Assembly (NCBI GenBank): GCA_014801235.1
Contig: JAAVEM010000018.1
Location: 6,311 to 45,979 of the forward strand
From: Bacteroides sp.
GTDB lineage: Bacteria > Bacteroidota > Bacteroidia > Bacteroidales > Muribaculaceae
Length of the DNA: 39,669 nt
Direction of reading: 5' to 3'
Shown one piece after another: positions 25,334-33,702 of this stretch. Every line of letters starts with the position of its first letter. The first letter of the stretch is position 1. Both the position numbers and the translations under genes were made by a program. The notes beneath the pieces are model-generated. The model saw only the letters and a program-made list of their open reading frames with translations. It did not search any database and was not told the DNA's origin.

Positions 25334-26221
25334 TCAATCAATAAATCGCTTGGTCAAATCACCGTAAGCGTCGATGCGGCGGTCGCGCAAGAAAGGCCAC
25401 CATCTTCTGACATTTTCCGACCGGTTCATGTCGATTTCAATGATAGCGCTCTCCTCTTTGTCTGACGCCCGGAATAGGAATTCGCCCTGAGGACCGGCAA
25501 CAAACGAGTTGCCCCAGAAGCTGATTCCGTTGGTCATGCCCGACGGGTCGGGTTCAAGCCCTACACGGTTCACGGTCACCACCGGAAGACCGTTGGCAAC
25601 GGCATGCCCGCGCTGAACAGTCACCCACGCCTCAAGCTGACGCGCCTGCTCCTCGGGAGTGTCGGAACTCTCCCATCCTATCGCTGTTGGATAAATGAGC
25701 AGCTCGGCTCCGCTCAACGCCATGAGACGCGCAGCCTCGGGATACCACTGATCCCAGCACACCAACACGCCGAGCCGTCCAACCGAAGTGTCGATGGGCT
25801 TAAAGCCTATGTCGCCAGGAGTGAAATAGAATTTCTCATAATAAGCCGGGTCATCGGGAATGTGCATCTTGCGATACTTGCCGGCAACCGAACCGTCACG
25901 CTCGAAAACCACCGCCGTGTTATGGTAAAGACCCGGAGCGCGGCGCTCGAAAAGAGATGTCACCACGACCACGCCAAGCTCTTTGGCAAGCGAAGAATAA
26001 AATTCAGTCGCTTCAGAGGGGAAGTTGACGGCGAGATCACACAAATCGGTCGATTCCGTCTGACAAAAATACAGCGAGTCATGCAGCTCCCGGTTGACAA
26101 TCAACTCGGCACCTTCAGCTGCAAGTTTTCTCATTTCGGAAGCGATGCGACGACGATTTTCCGCTATGTCGGAAGAATTGGATTGTTGGATTATACCAAC
26201 CTTCAGCGTTCTCTTACTCAT
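25334..26221 (-). CDS. aguB: N-carbamoylputrescine amidase
   Basis: Nitrilase-superfamily enzyme of 295 aa that hydrolyses N-carbamoylputrescine to putrescine, CO2 and ammonia. The catalytic triad is visible: Glu45 in NRELHDSLYF, Lys118 in YRKMHIPDDP, and Cys155 in VLVCWDQWYPE. The CWDQWYPEAAR stretch and the terminal RRWWPFLRDRRIDAYGDL are typical of AguB. Its ATG overlaps the aguA stop by four bases, so the two pathway steps are translationally coupled. Confidence 0.96.
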   Translation of the reverse strand: MSKRTLKVGIIQQSNSSDIAENRRRIASEMRKLAAEGAELIVNRELHDSLYFCQTESTDLCDLAVNFPSEATEFYSSLAKELGVVVVTSLFERRAPGLYHNTAVVFERDGSVAGKYRKMHIPDDPAYYEKFYFTPGDIGFKPIDTSVGRLGVLVCWDQWYPEAARLMALSGAELLIYPTAIGWESSDTPEEQARQLEAWVTVQRGHAVANGLPVVTVNRVGLEPDPSGMTNGISFWGNSFVAGPQGEFLFRASDKEESAIIEIDMNRSENVRRWWPFLRDRRIDAYGDLTKRFID

Positions 26222-27258
26222 ATAGGTAATATATCATTTGGGATCTGCATCGTGACGCAATGCAACGACCCGTGTTGTTTTATCAATGCCGAGCAATCAA
26301 TCTTCTTTATCTCGTGGTCAGGGAAGGATATTTTCAGCAGCTGAGCCGCCAGCTCGTCCTTCAACGGCTGTCCATAGACAGGCAGAAGAATGCTCTTATT
26401 CATAATAAGGAAATTGGCGTAGGTGGCAGGAATGCGTTCCCCGTCCTCGTCATAGACGGCATCGGGCATAGGCAACTCAATAAGATTATAAGGATTGCCG
26501 TCGGTCGTCCTCATCTCCATCAATTGCCGTTTCATAGCCTGCAACTCGGAATAGTGCTCGTCGGTGTCATCGTCACAACCCACATAAATAATAGTGTCAT
26601 GCGGCGCGAGACGAGCCAATGTGTCAATGTGGCTGTCGGTATCGTCACCGGCGAGATAGCCATGGTCGAGCCACAACACCCGCTTGATTCCAAACGCTCC
26701 CCGCAGATATTCCTCAATCTGTTCGCGCGACATTTCGCCATTACGATTGGGCGACAATAAGCATCGCGAGGTTGTGAGCAGAGTTCCGTTTCCGTCACTC
26801 TCAATGGAGCCGCCTTCAAGAATGAATCCACGGCGGTTTTCACACTCAGCGCGCAAAACGCCCTTTTCCACCAACCCCAAGGTGAGCAGATTGTCTTTGT
26901 CGGCGGCAAATTTAAGCCCCCAGCCGTTGAACCCGAAATCGAGCAGCACCGGCTTATCGCCGACAGTCACCGACAACGGTCCGAAATCTCTCGCCCAAGT
27001 GTCATTTGTGGGCAATTCGACATAAAGTATATTATTCTGATTTGCCGTCAAGAGATGGGGCGATGCGATATTCTTGTCAGGGACAATCACCACCACCGGT
27101 TGCTCTTCGGCAATCGCAGTAACAATCCGGGCAAAACACTCGGTCACCTCATCAAGCATATAAGCCCAGTCAGTGCCGGCATGAGGCCAAGAAACAATCA
27201 CACCGCCCTGAGGCTCCCATTCGGCAGGAAGGCGGCGAGTAGAATTGAAGTCATTCAT
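26218..27258 (-). CDS. aguA: Agmatine deiminase
   Basis: Guanidino-group hydrolase of the peptidylarginine-deiminase superfamily, converting agmatine to N-carbamoylputrescine; 346 aa. Motifs: WPHAGTDW near 24-31, TWARDFGP (87-94), LEGGSIE with Glu148, DTDSHIDTLAR with His210, and the C-terminal catalytic Cys in GSLHCVTMQIP. I chose the ATG that overlaps the stop of the small acidic gene by eight bases; an ATG four codons upstream is possible. With aguB it makes putrescine from agmatine. Confidence 0.96.
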   Translation of the reverse strand: MNDFNSTRRLPAEWEPQGGVIVSWPHAGTDWAYMLDEVTECFARIVTAIAEEQPVVVIVPDKNIASPHLLTANQNNILYVELPTNDTWARDFGPLSVTVGDKPVLLDFGFNGWGLKFAADKDNLLTLGLVEKGVLRAECENRRGFILEGGSIESDGNGTLLTTSRCLLSPNRNGEMSREQIEEYLRGAFGIKRVLWLDHGYLAGDDTDSHIDTLARLAPHDTIIYVGCDDDTDEHYSELQAMKRQLMEMRTTDGNPYNLIELPMPDAVYDEDGERIPATYANFLIMNKSILLPVYGQPLKDELAAQLLKISFPDHEIKKIDCSALIKQHGSLHCVTMQIPNDILPI

Positions 27259-27487
27259 CGTCAAAATCATTCAAATGGTCATATATCGAATCCTGCGACT
27301 CGATATACTCTTCACTATAATCAATAAATCCCATTTTTTCACTGCTTCCGACAGCGTCACACCACTCTCGGTATTCTTCATGGAGGTCGCTATCCTCGTG
27401 AATCATCTTTTTAAATTCAGCTTCGGCAATATCAACGCTTCTATACTGGTGCAGTAATTCACGAAACAGTTCGGTAATGTCGTTCAT
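27251..27487 (-). CDS. Small acidic conserved-type protein (78 aa), function unknown
   Basis: Very acidic cytoplasmic protein without signal or membrane segment. Visible features are an N-terminal helix (ITELFRELLHQYRSVDIAEA), EEYREWCDAVGSSEKMGF, and a tail of EEYIESQDSIYDHLNDFDDE. It resembles short Bacteroidales proteins of unknown role that I recall only loosely. It has its own strong promoter and its stop overlaps aguA by eight bases, making it the leader gene of the agmatine operon. A regulatory or protein-binding role is possible but unsupported. Confidence 0.75.
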   Translation of the reverse strand: MNDITELFRELLHQYRSVDIAEAEFKKMIHEDSDLHEEYREWCDAVGSSEKMGFIDYSEEYIESQDSIYDHLNDFDDE

Positions 27488-27566
27488 AATCTTTCAATCG
27501 TGTATAAGGCTTGGACAGCGTATTTAATTTACAGGTAATCTCTTCATTAAATTCAATTTATTCCGC

Positions 27567-27598
27567 CAAATATACGACTCTAAAACGTTTCCGCCAAA
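27567..27598 (-). promoter_or_regulatory. Promoter of the acidic protein-aguA-aguB operon
   Basis: TTTG (27595-27598), 20 bases, TATATTTG (27567-27574) on the minus strand is a full consensus match, with a leader of about 75 bases. Confidence 0.7.
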
Positions 27599-27638
27599 TC
27601 TTTTAGCAATTATTATAAAAAGCGCCAACAAGCCACAG

Positions 27639-28346
27639 TCACACATTCAGATAATACTCGTCGACCAAATCACGATAAAGCTGAGTGTTCAAGCGGAGTT
27701 CGGAAGATTGCAGCACAGACGGAGCCTTGGACAACTCCCACAACACACGCACCGGCTTGACAGCCGTCGGCTTGGTGTAGACCAAAACCTGTCTTGACAA
27801 ATTAAGTCCCGCAAGCGCCGCTTCCATCATCACGTCGTCAATCCTGTCGGCAGGAGAAATGAAACACAGCCTTCCCGCCGGAGCAAGCATCGTAGCCGAA
27901 TGCCTTATCAGAGCGCCGACGGTCAGCGAGTCGCCGTGACGCGCAAGGGCGCGCTCCCGACAAGGCGACTTGACCTCAGTGGCAAAAAACGGAGGATTGC
28001 TGACTATGAGATCGAAACTATCCTCAGGGGCATAGTCGAGAAAATCAGCGGCAACAACCTCAATGCGGTCCCTCCAAGGCGACATTTCGACATTGAAACG
28101 AGCCTCCTCCACTGCGGGAAGGTCAATTTCAATAGCTGTGAACAACGCATCAGGCGAGCGCTGAGCCATCATCAACGCGACAAGCCCGGTGCCGGTCCCG
28201 ACATCGAGCACTCTCCCGGCTCTGGCAAGATCAGTCCACGCTCCAAGCAGAACTCCGTCAGTGCCCACTTTCATCGCGGCGTTACTGTTTTTAACCGAAA
28301 ACCGCTTGAACCGGAACAATGTTTCCCTTTGACTATTTTCTCCCAT
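27639..28346 (-). CDS. trmN6: tRNA1(Val) adenine-37 N6-methyltransferase
   Basis: SAM-dependent class I methyltransferase of 235 aa (YfiC/TrmN6 type) modifying A37 of tRNA-Val. Motif I is VLDVGTGTG (46-54), the acidic ribose-binding residue is in AIEIDLP, and the adenine N6 catalytic motif is NPPF (117-120). [20 protein letters not shown] is the typical substrate-side N-terminus. I start at MGENSQ because upstream ATGs fall in or before the -7 box, and homologous sequence begins near here. Confidence 0.92.
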   Translation of the reverse strand: MGENSQRETLFRFKRFSVKNSNAAMKVGTDGVLLGAWTDLARAGRVLDVGTGTGLVALMMAQRSPDALFTAIEIDLPAVEEARFNVEMSPWRDRIEVVAADFLDYAPEDSFDLIVSNPPFFATEVKSPCRERALARHGDSLTVGALIRHSATMLAPAGRLCFISPADRIDDVMMEAALAGLNLSRQVLVYTKPTAVKPVRVLWELSKAPSVLQSSELRLNTQLYRDLVDEYYLNV

Positions 28347-28353
28347 ATCGCCG

Positions 28354-28361
28354 CAAAGATA
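28354..28361 (-). promoter_or_regulatory. -7 element of trmN6, very close to its start codon
   Basis: TATCTTTG on the minus strand ends only 7 bases before the ATG at 28346, so the mRNA would have almost no leader. No -33 TTG is seen at the right distance. Confidence 0.45.
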
Positions 28362-28379
28362 AACATAACGCATCAAAAA

Positions 28380-28411
28380 TTGGTTATATTACAATAAAAA
28401 TTGTAACTTTA
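28380..28411 (+). promoter_or_regulatory. Promoter of engB
   Basis: TTG (28380-28382), 21 bases, TAACTTTA (28404-28411); one mismatch in the -7 box. The leader to the ATG at 28433 is about 15 bases. Confidence 0.5.
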
Positions 28412-28432
28412 CCGAACTTTAAAACTATCAAA

Positions 28433-29062
28433 ATGAATATCAATTCAGCCAAATTCGAGATAAGCAACAGCAACGTAAAAAAGTGTCCCGCAACGTGCAA
28501 ACACGAGTATGCGTTCATAGGGCGCTCAAATGTGGGCAAATCATCGCTCATAAATATGCTGACAGGACATAAAGGGCTTGCGATGACCTCATCCACCCCC
28601 GGCAAGACATTGCTAATAAACCACTTCATCATCAATGACGAATGGTATATCGTCGACCTCCCGGGCTACGGCTACGCCCAGCGCGGAAAGAAACAGCAGG
28701 CTGAAATCAAAAAGATTATAGAAGACTACATTCTCGAGCGTGAACAGATGACCAATCTGTTTCTTTTGATCGACTCGCGCCACAATCCCCAGAAAATAGA
28801 TCTTGAATTTATGGAGTGGCTCGGAGAAAACGGAGTTCCGTTTTCAATCGTTTTCACAAAGCTTGACAAACTTTCCTCCGCCGCCGGAAAAATCCAAACG
28901 GCAAAATATCTCGCCGTCCTTAAAGAACAATGGGAGGAACTGCCCCCGGTGTTCTACACTTCAAGCACCGACCGCCGAGGCAGGCAGGAACTGCTCGACT
29001 ATATAGAAGAGCTTAATAAACTTCCCGTTGGCTGTCAAGACGAGTCTACGCCCGAAGAATAG
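28433..29062 (+). CDS. engB: Ribosome-biogenesis GTPase EngB/YsxC
   Basis: Small TRAFAC GTPase of 209 aa needed for assembly of the large ribosomal subunit. G1 is GRSNVGKS (30-37), G2 lies in TPGKT (55-59), G3 is DLPGYG (75-80), G4 is TKLD (142-145), and G5 is at TSSTD. Start placed at MNINSAKFE, after the promoter; the frame is open for 38 codons further upstream but those are not conserved-looking. It lies upstream of relA with a 57-base gap and no terminator. Confidence 0.95.
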   Translation: MNINSAKFEISNSNVKKCPATCKHEYAFIGRSNVGKSSLINMLTGHKGLAMTSSTPGKTLLINHFIINDEWYIVDLPGYGYAQRGKKQQAEIKKIIEDYILEREQMTNLFLLIDSRHNPQKIDLEFMEWLGENGVPFSIVFTKLDKLSSAAGKIQTAKYLAVLKEQWEELPPVFYTSSTDRRGRQELLDYIEELNKLPVGCQDESTPEE

Positions 29063-29119
29063 CGCTGACCGACTACCGACCTCAAGACTTCACCATCAAC
29101 AACTCCCCCTGATTTCGTT

Positions 29120-31324
29120 ATGGAAGAAAAATACCTGACTCCTGAGGAAAAAGAACAGTTTATCAATTCATTCCGCAGGCTTCTCGAACTGACGAAGGAT
29201 GTCGCCCATCCCGGCGACACCCGGCGCATCAAGTCCATTATAACCGACAGTATCAAGGAGAACCATTACCGCAGGGACCGTTACGGCATCAACCCGGCAG
29301 TCCATAACCTTGAAACCGCCACGGCATTGTGCGAGAAGATAAGCCCCGACCGAAACATGGTCATCGCGATATTGCTTTTCAATCTGTGTAAATCGGAATT
29401 TATCGAGAAAGACGAACTTGAAAAAGAATGGGGAGCGGATATAGCCAAACTTATCGGCGGACTGCTTAAAGTGTCGACTTTATATAGCAAGCAGGCTGCC
29501 GTTGAAAGCGACAATTTCAGGAAACTCCTTCTGACATTTGCCGAAGATATCCGTGTCATAATTATAATGATTGTAGACAGGCTCGTGCTGATGCGCGCCA
29601 TCAACCATCATCCTAATGAGAAAATGGTTCATGACGTGGCGTATGAGTCCAACTACCTGTATGCTCCCCTCGCCCACCGACTCGGACTTTACGCCATCAA
29701 GTCGGAACTTGAGGACATGTCGCTGAAATACACCAACCGCGACACCTACACTGAAATCGCCCGAAAGCTGAACGAGACCAAGCAGACCCGCGACGCATAT
29801 ATTGACGAATTCATAAAACCCATAAAGGAAAAACTTAACGGCACCCCGCTGAAATATGAGATAAAGGGCAGAACCAAGTCAATATACTCGATCTGGAACA
29901 AATTGAAGAAGCAAAAAAACGACATCGAGCATATATATGACCTCTTCGCCATCAGAATCATCATCGACAGCGAGCCTGAAAAAGAGAAAAGCGACTGCTG
30001 GCTCGCCTACTCCATCATAACCGACCTCTACCAGCCTAATCCGTCGAGAATGAAGGACTGGCTGAGCATCCCGAAAAGCAATGGATATGAGTCGCTGCAT
30101 ATCACCGTCTACGGTCCCGGCGAAAGATGGGTGGAGGTGCAGATACGCACCAAGCGCATGGACCTCATCGCCGAAAAGGGTCTCGCCGCCCACTGGAAAT
30201 ACAAAGGAGTCAAGAGCGAAAGCAATCTCGACGCATGGATGAATAACGTGCGCGACATTCTCGAGACGGCGGAAACAGGTCCCATGGAGTTGATGAAGAA
30301 CATGAAGATGGACATCTATGACAAGGAAGTGTTCGTTTTCACTCCGAAGGGCGATTTATATAAGCTTCCATTCGGGGCGTCATTGCTTGATTTCGCATTC
30401 CACATCCACACCAACCTTGGCATGCACTGCACCGGCGGCAGGGTGAACGGAAAAAACGAACGACTGAACTACAAGCTCAAAAGCGGCGACACGGTGGAGA
30501 TATTCACGTCAACGTCGCAAACTCCCAAACTCGACTGGCTCGCGCTCGTGGTAACATCCAAAGCACGCAACAAAATACGCCAAAGCGTGCATGAAATGGC
30601 TAACCGCACTGCGTCTTTAGGGAAAGAGCTGGTGGAACGCCGATTCAAAAACAGGAAAATAGAGCTGAAAGAGGCGACCATAATGAAAGTCATAAAAAAG
30701 ATGGGCTACAAAACAGTGACCGACTTTTATGACGCAGTAGCCGCCGGCTCGATCGACGTGAACGACATTGCTACTGAATATGAATCGATAGAACACAAGG
30801 CGACAGAAACCGCCGAAATAAGATCTGCCGAGGAGTTCCAGCTCATAAACCCCGACGAGAACGAGACTTCATCGTCTGACGTGCTTGTGATAGGCGACAA
30901 TATAAAAGGAATAAATTACAAGTTGTCGAAATGCTGCAACCCGATTTATGGCGACGACGTGTTTGGCTTCATTTCGGCTGAAGGCGTGATCAAAATCCAC
31001 CGCACCGACTGCCCTAACGCATCCCACATACGCGACAATTACCCTTACCGCTTGATAAACACAAGATGGTCAGGCAAGATAGGCGAACAATTCGGGGCGA
31101 CATTGCGAATCATCGGACATGACGACATCGGAATTGTGACCAACATAACTTCGATAATATCGAAAGAGAAGGACACGACACTGCGCAGCATCGCAATCTC
31201 ATCAGACGACGGCATATTCCAGGGCACACTCGTTGTGGGAATCAAGGACACAGTCGCACTGAATAACCTTATTAAGAAATTAAAAACAGTAAAAGGAGTC
31301 AAAGATGTACAAAGGAGCAAGTAA
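29120..31324 (+). CDS. relA: RelA/SpoT-family (p)ppGpp synthetase with degenerate hydrolase domain
   Basis: Long RSH protein of 734 aa. The HD hydrolase region (about 55-190) is degenerate: the LLHD motif reads LLFNLCKSE (85-93), so the metal-binding His-Asp is gone, although VDRLVLMRA keeps one Asp. The synthetase domain (about 240-360) is intact: KGRTKSIYSIWNKL, DLFAIRIII, SIPKSNGYESLHITVYG, WVEVQIRT and AHWKYKG. A TGS domain follows (403-463), then a zinc-finger-type motif with Cys605, Cys606, His627 and Cys631, and a C-terminal ACT domain (658-734). It should make (p)ppGpp on stalled ribosomes but not degrade it. Bacteroidetes often carry a second, bifunctional RSH. Confidence 0.93.
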   Translation: MEEKYLTPEEKEQFINSFRRLLELTKDVAHPGDTRRIKSIITDSIKENHYRRDRYGINPAVHNLETATALCEKISPDRNMVIAILLFNLCKSEFIEKDELEKEWGADIAKLIGGLLKVSTLYSKQAAVESDNFRKLLLTFAEDIRVIIIMIVDRLVLMRAINHHPNEKMVHDVAYESNYLYAPLAHRLGLYAIKSELEDMSLKYTNRDTYTEIARKLNETKQTRDAYIDEFIKPIKEKLNGTPLKYEIKGRTKSIYSIWNKLKKQKNDIEHIYDLFAIRIIIDSEPEKEKSDCWLAYSIITDLYQPNPSRMKDWLSIPKSNGYESLHITVYGPGERWVEVQIRTKRMDLIAEKGLAAHWKYKGVKSESNLDAWMNNVRDILETAETGPMELMKNMKMDIYDKEVFVFTPKGDLYKLPFGASLLDFAFHIHTNLGMHCTGGRVNGKNERLNYKLKSGDTVEIFTSTSQTPKLDWLALVVTSKARNKIRQSVHEMANRTASLGKELVERRFKNRKIELKEATIMKVIKKMGYKTVTDFYDAVAAGSIDVNDIATEYESIEHKATETAEIRSAEEFQLINPDENETSSSDVLVIGDNIKGINYKLSKCCNPIYGDDVFGFISAEGVIKIHRTDCPNASHIRDNYPYRLINTRWSGKIGEQFGATLRIIGHDDIGIVTNITSIISKEKDTTLRSIAISSDDGIFQGTLVVGIKDTVALNNLIKKLKTVKGVKDVQRSK

Positions 31325-32135
31325 ATTCATAGCACTCTCAACCATTCTATTCGCTGCATGCGGCGGCGGTAGCGAAGCAAATGAAGCGGATTCATTGGTG
31401 ACACGCGCCGATTCGGCGGTAGCGGCAGGCAATTACACTCTTGCCACCGAACTGCTCGACACCCTGAAATCCCGGTATCCCACCGAAATCAAAGCTCTCA
31501 GGGAGGGCATGAACATCAGAGCGCGAGCCAACGAGGGGCTTATCAAAGACGAATTGCAGACAACCGACAGCCTCGAAGCCGTTTGTTCTTACCGAATCGA
31601 TTCGCTAAGCCAATATTTCACCTTAGTGAATAATCCCGAACTTGTGGAAGGATATTACGTGATCAAAGAATATGCCACCTCATCGCTTTTTGACCGCAGC
31701 GGACTGGAAGCGCGAATAACGCCCGAAGGACAGTTTTACATGATATCTTCATTGGCAGGAAGCCCGGTTAAACACACTTCGGTCACCGTGACCGTGGGAG
31801 GAGAAAGCGCCTCGTCATCAAGCGTGGCGTATGACGGAGACCGCAATTACCGGTCGGGGAACACCGAGATGATCACTTTCATCAGTTCGGAATGCGATTC
31901 AATCGGGAAACTCCTGTCGAAATATCAGGGAAAGCCTGTTCGTATAACCTTCACAGGCGCCCGCTCCACCTCAATGCAGCTACCTCAGAACGATGCAAAG
32001 TCCATAGCGCTCGCCTATAATTATTCAGAAGCCATCACGACTTCAAGAAAACTTGCCGCTAAAAAAGAGCTTCTCGACAAGCAACTTATTCTTGCCCGCG
32101 ATCAAGCAGCTCGAACATCGACAATCGAGAAATAA
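31305..32135 (+). CDS. Lipoprotein of unknown function, overlapping relA
   Basis: Lipoprotein of 276 aa; lipobox LFAAC gives Cys19, followed by GGGSEANEADS. Residues about 30-75 form an Ala-rich helix pair (VTRADSAVAAGNYTLATELL) like a single TPR. The middle is beta-rich (VTVTVGGESASSSSVAYDG) and the C-terminus (240-276) is a Lys-rich coiled coil. No catalytic motif is visible. The ATG lies inside relA, 20 bases before its stop in another frame, so it is translationally coupled to relA. Ends at a strong terminator. Confidence 0.85.
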   Translation: MYKGASKFIALSTILFAACGGGSEANEADSLVTRADSAVAAGNYTLATELLDTLKSRYPTEIKALREGMNIRARANEGLIKDELQTTDSLEAVCSYRIDSLSQYFTLVNNPELVEGYYVIKEYATSSLFDRSGLEARITPEGQFYMISSLAGSPVKHTSVTVTVGGESASSSSVAYDGDRNYRSGNTEMITFISSECDSIGKLLSKYQGKPVRITFTGARSTSMQLPQNDAKSIALAYNYSEAITTSRKLAAKKELLDKQLILARDQAARTSTIEK

Positions 32136-32150
32136 TCCGATAGAGCCATT

Positions 32151-32194
32151 AAAAAACAGGCTGATGTTTTTCATTAAACATCAGCCTGTTTTTT
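32151..32194. terminator. Bidirectional terminator between lipoprotein and GH28
   Basis: A perfect 19-pair stem (core ACAGGCTGATG with CATCAGCCTGT, flanked by A6 and T6) and a six-base loop, able to end both converging transcripts. It ends 14 bases after the GH28 stop on the minus side. Confidence 0.9.
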
Positions 32195-32207
32195 AGTATG
32201 CCGGAAA

Positions 32208-33536
32208 TCAATAAGCGACTCCGTTGATAGTAACGTCGGTCACTACACAGTTTTCAATGTTTGAAGTGTCGAATGAATCTGACGGATCCACGGCTGTAAT
32301 ATTCTCAAAAACGAAATTCTTAAGCGTATAGTCGTCAGTCTTGCGGTCACGATAGAAATCACGTGTACACTCAAGATCGCAATTGCGGGCGATGACATTG
32401 TCCACTCCCGACGGGGGCATTGGATCACGAGCCACTTTATCAAAGAACTGGGTCCAAGTCTGCACCTCGATGGCGCAACGCACACGACCGCGGGCGCCGT
32501 CAATCAACACGTTGCGATACTGCTGCGGAGTATCGGGACGCATCTTGAACAAAAGCACATGGTAAGTGTCCTGGAATTTGCAATCCTTGAGAATCACATT
32601 GGTGCAGTCCCAAGCTTCGCTTCCGAAAGTGACACCGGCATTGGTTTTTCCGAATGTACATTTGTCGATAATCACGCGCGCCACAGGTCCGTTGCCGGGA
32701 ATGGTGTCGACATAAGTGCCTTTACCACCTTTAAGACACACACCGTCGTCATTGACATTCATGTAGCATCCGCTCACAAGCACGTCGTTGCAAACGTCAA
32801 GGTCGATGGCATCGGTGCTGGGACCTTTAGGATAGCCATCGGTAGGAGCGAGGATAGTCACATCGATATATTTGATGCGTTCGCAATTGTAAAGATGGTT
32901 GGTCCAAAATCCCGAATTAAGCATCGTGATTCCGTTAACGCTCACGTCTTTCGAGTTTGACACGTAGAGCATGCGGGGACGCAGAGCTTCAAGATTGGTG
33001 CATTTGCGATTCACTTTGCGACGCAACCAGAACTCGTCATAGAAACGGTGTCCGTTACCATCGATAGTGCCTTCGCCGGTGATTGTGAAACCGTCACATT
33101 TATCGGCGTTAACGAGCGCGGCAAAATAGTCAATAGTCTGACCTTCGAGACGAGTTTTCACAATTTGATAATTAGTGATGGAGTCGCTACCCTTCAGACG
33201 GGCTCCCTTCACGAGATGAAGATGGGTTCCGGGCTTGAAAAACAAAGATCCGCTAAGATAAACACCTTCAGGAATGACAATCACACCACCCCCGTTTGCC
33301 GCAGCAAGATCAATGACCTTCTGAATTGCTTCGGTCTGGATAACAGAACTGTCCTTAACAACTCCGTGATCAGTGATCACATACTTTTTCCCAAGCTTGT
33401 TGACATCCACTTTTTTGGTGTCATTGAACCAAGCTGGCACATCACTTCCGTCAGGAAATTTAGTGAATGCGGCATTGACCACGGCTCCTGTCGACATGGC
33501 AAGAACAACGGTCATAACAATGGCTTTTAGATTCAT
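32208..33536 (-). CDS. Glycoside hydrolase family 28 (polygalacturonase-type), secreted
   Basis: Secreted beta-helix enzyme of 442 aa acting on pectin-type polymers. Signal peptide to about residue 22 (VVNAA). The parallel beta-helix carries the GH28 acids: STDAIDL with Asp242 and NVNDDGVCLK with Asp263-Asp264. The canonical GHG position reads FGSEA (304-308), and the RIK position lies in FKMRPD (330-335). These changes from polygalacturonase consensus are common in gut exo-acting or rhamnogalacturonan-type GH28s, so the exact substrate is open. It stands alone with its own promoter and no SusCD partner. Confidence 0.9.
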   Translation of the reverse strand: MNLKAIVMTVVLAMSTGAVVNAAFTKFPDGSDVPAWFNDTKKVDVNKLGKKYVITDHGVVKDSSVIQTEAIQKVIDLAAANGGGVIVIPEGVYLSGSLFFKPGTHLHLVKGARLKGSDSITNYQIVKTRLEGQTIDYFAALVNADKCDGFTITGEGTIDGNGHRFYDEFWLRRKVNRKCTNLEALRPRMLYVSNSKDVSVNGITMLNSGFWTNHLYNCERIKYIDVTILAPTDGYPKGPSTDAIDLDVCNDVLVSGCYMNVNDDGVCLKGGKGTYVDTIPGNGPVARVIIDKCTFGKTNAGVTFGSEAWDCTNVILKDCKFQDTYHVLLFKMRPDTPQQYRNVLIDGARGRVRCAIEVQTWTQFFDKVARDPMPPSGVDNVIARNCDLECTRDFYRDRKTDDYTLKNFVFENITAVDPSDSFDTSNIENCVVTDVTINGVAY

Positions 33537-33566
33537 GATTATTAGTTAATAATTTAAGTTTTGCCA

Positions 33567-33598
33567 CAAAGATACTCAAAAAATCCGTAACTCAACAA
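33567..33598 (-). promoter_or_regulatory. Promoter of the GH28 gene
   Basis: TATCTTTG (33567-33574) with TTG 18 or 21 bases upstream (33593-33595 or 33596-33598) on the minus strand. Confidence 0.6.
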
Positions 33599-33674
33599 AA
33601 AGCTCAGCCACGGCGCGATTTTTATCAACCTATAAATCTTCGCTGCGCATCACCGCATTATTCTTTTTAATATG

Positions 33675-33682
33675 TATATTTG
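33675..33682 (+). promoter_or_regulatory. -7 element of the CDF transporter gene
   Basis: TATATTTG is a perfect -7 match 20 bases before the ATG; no -33 TTG at the right spacing. Confidence 0.45.
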
Positions 33683-33702
33683 CGACTTAAAACCAAGCTG
33701 CA

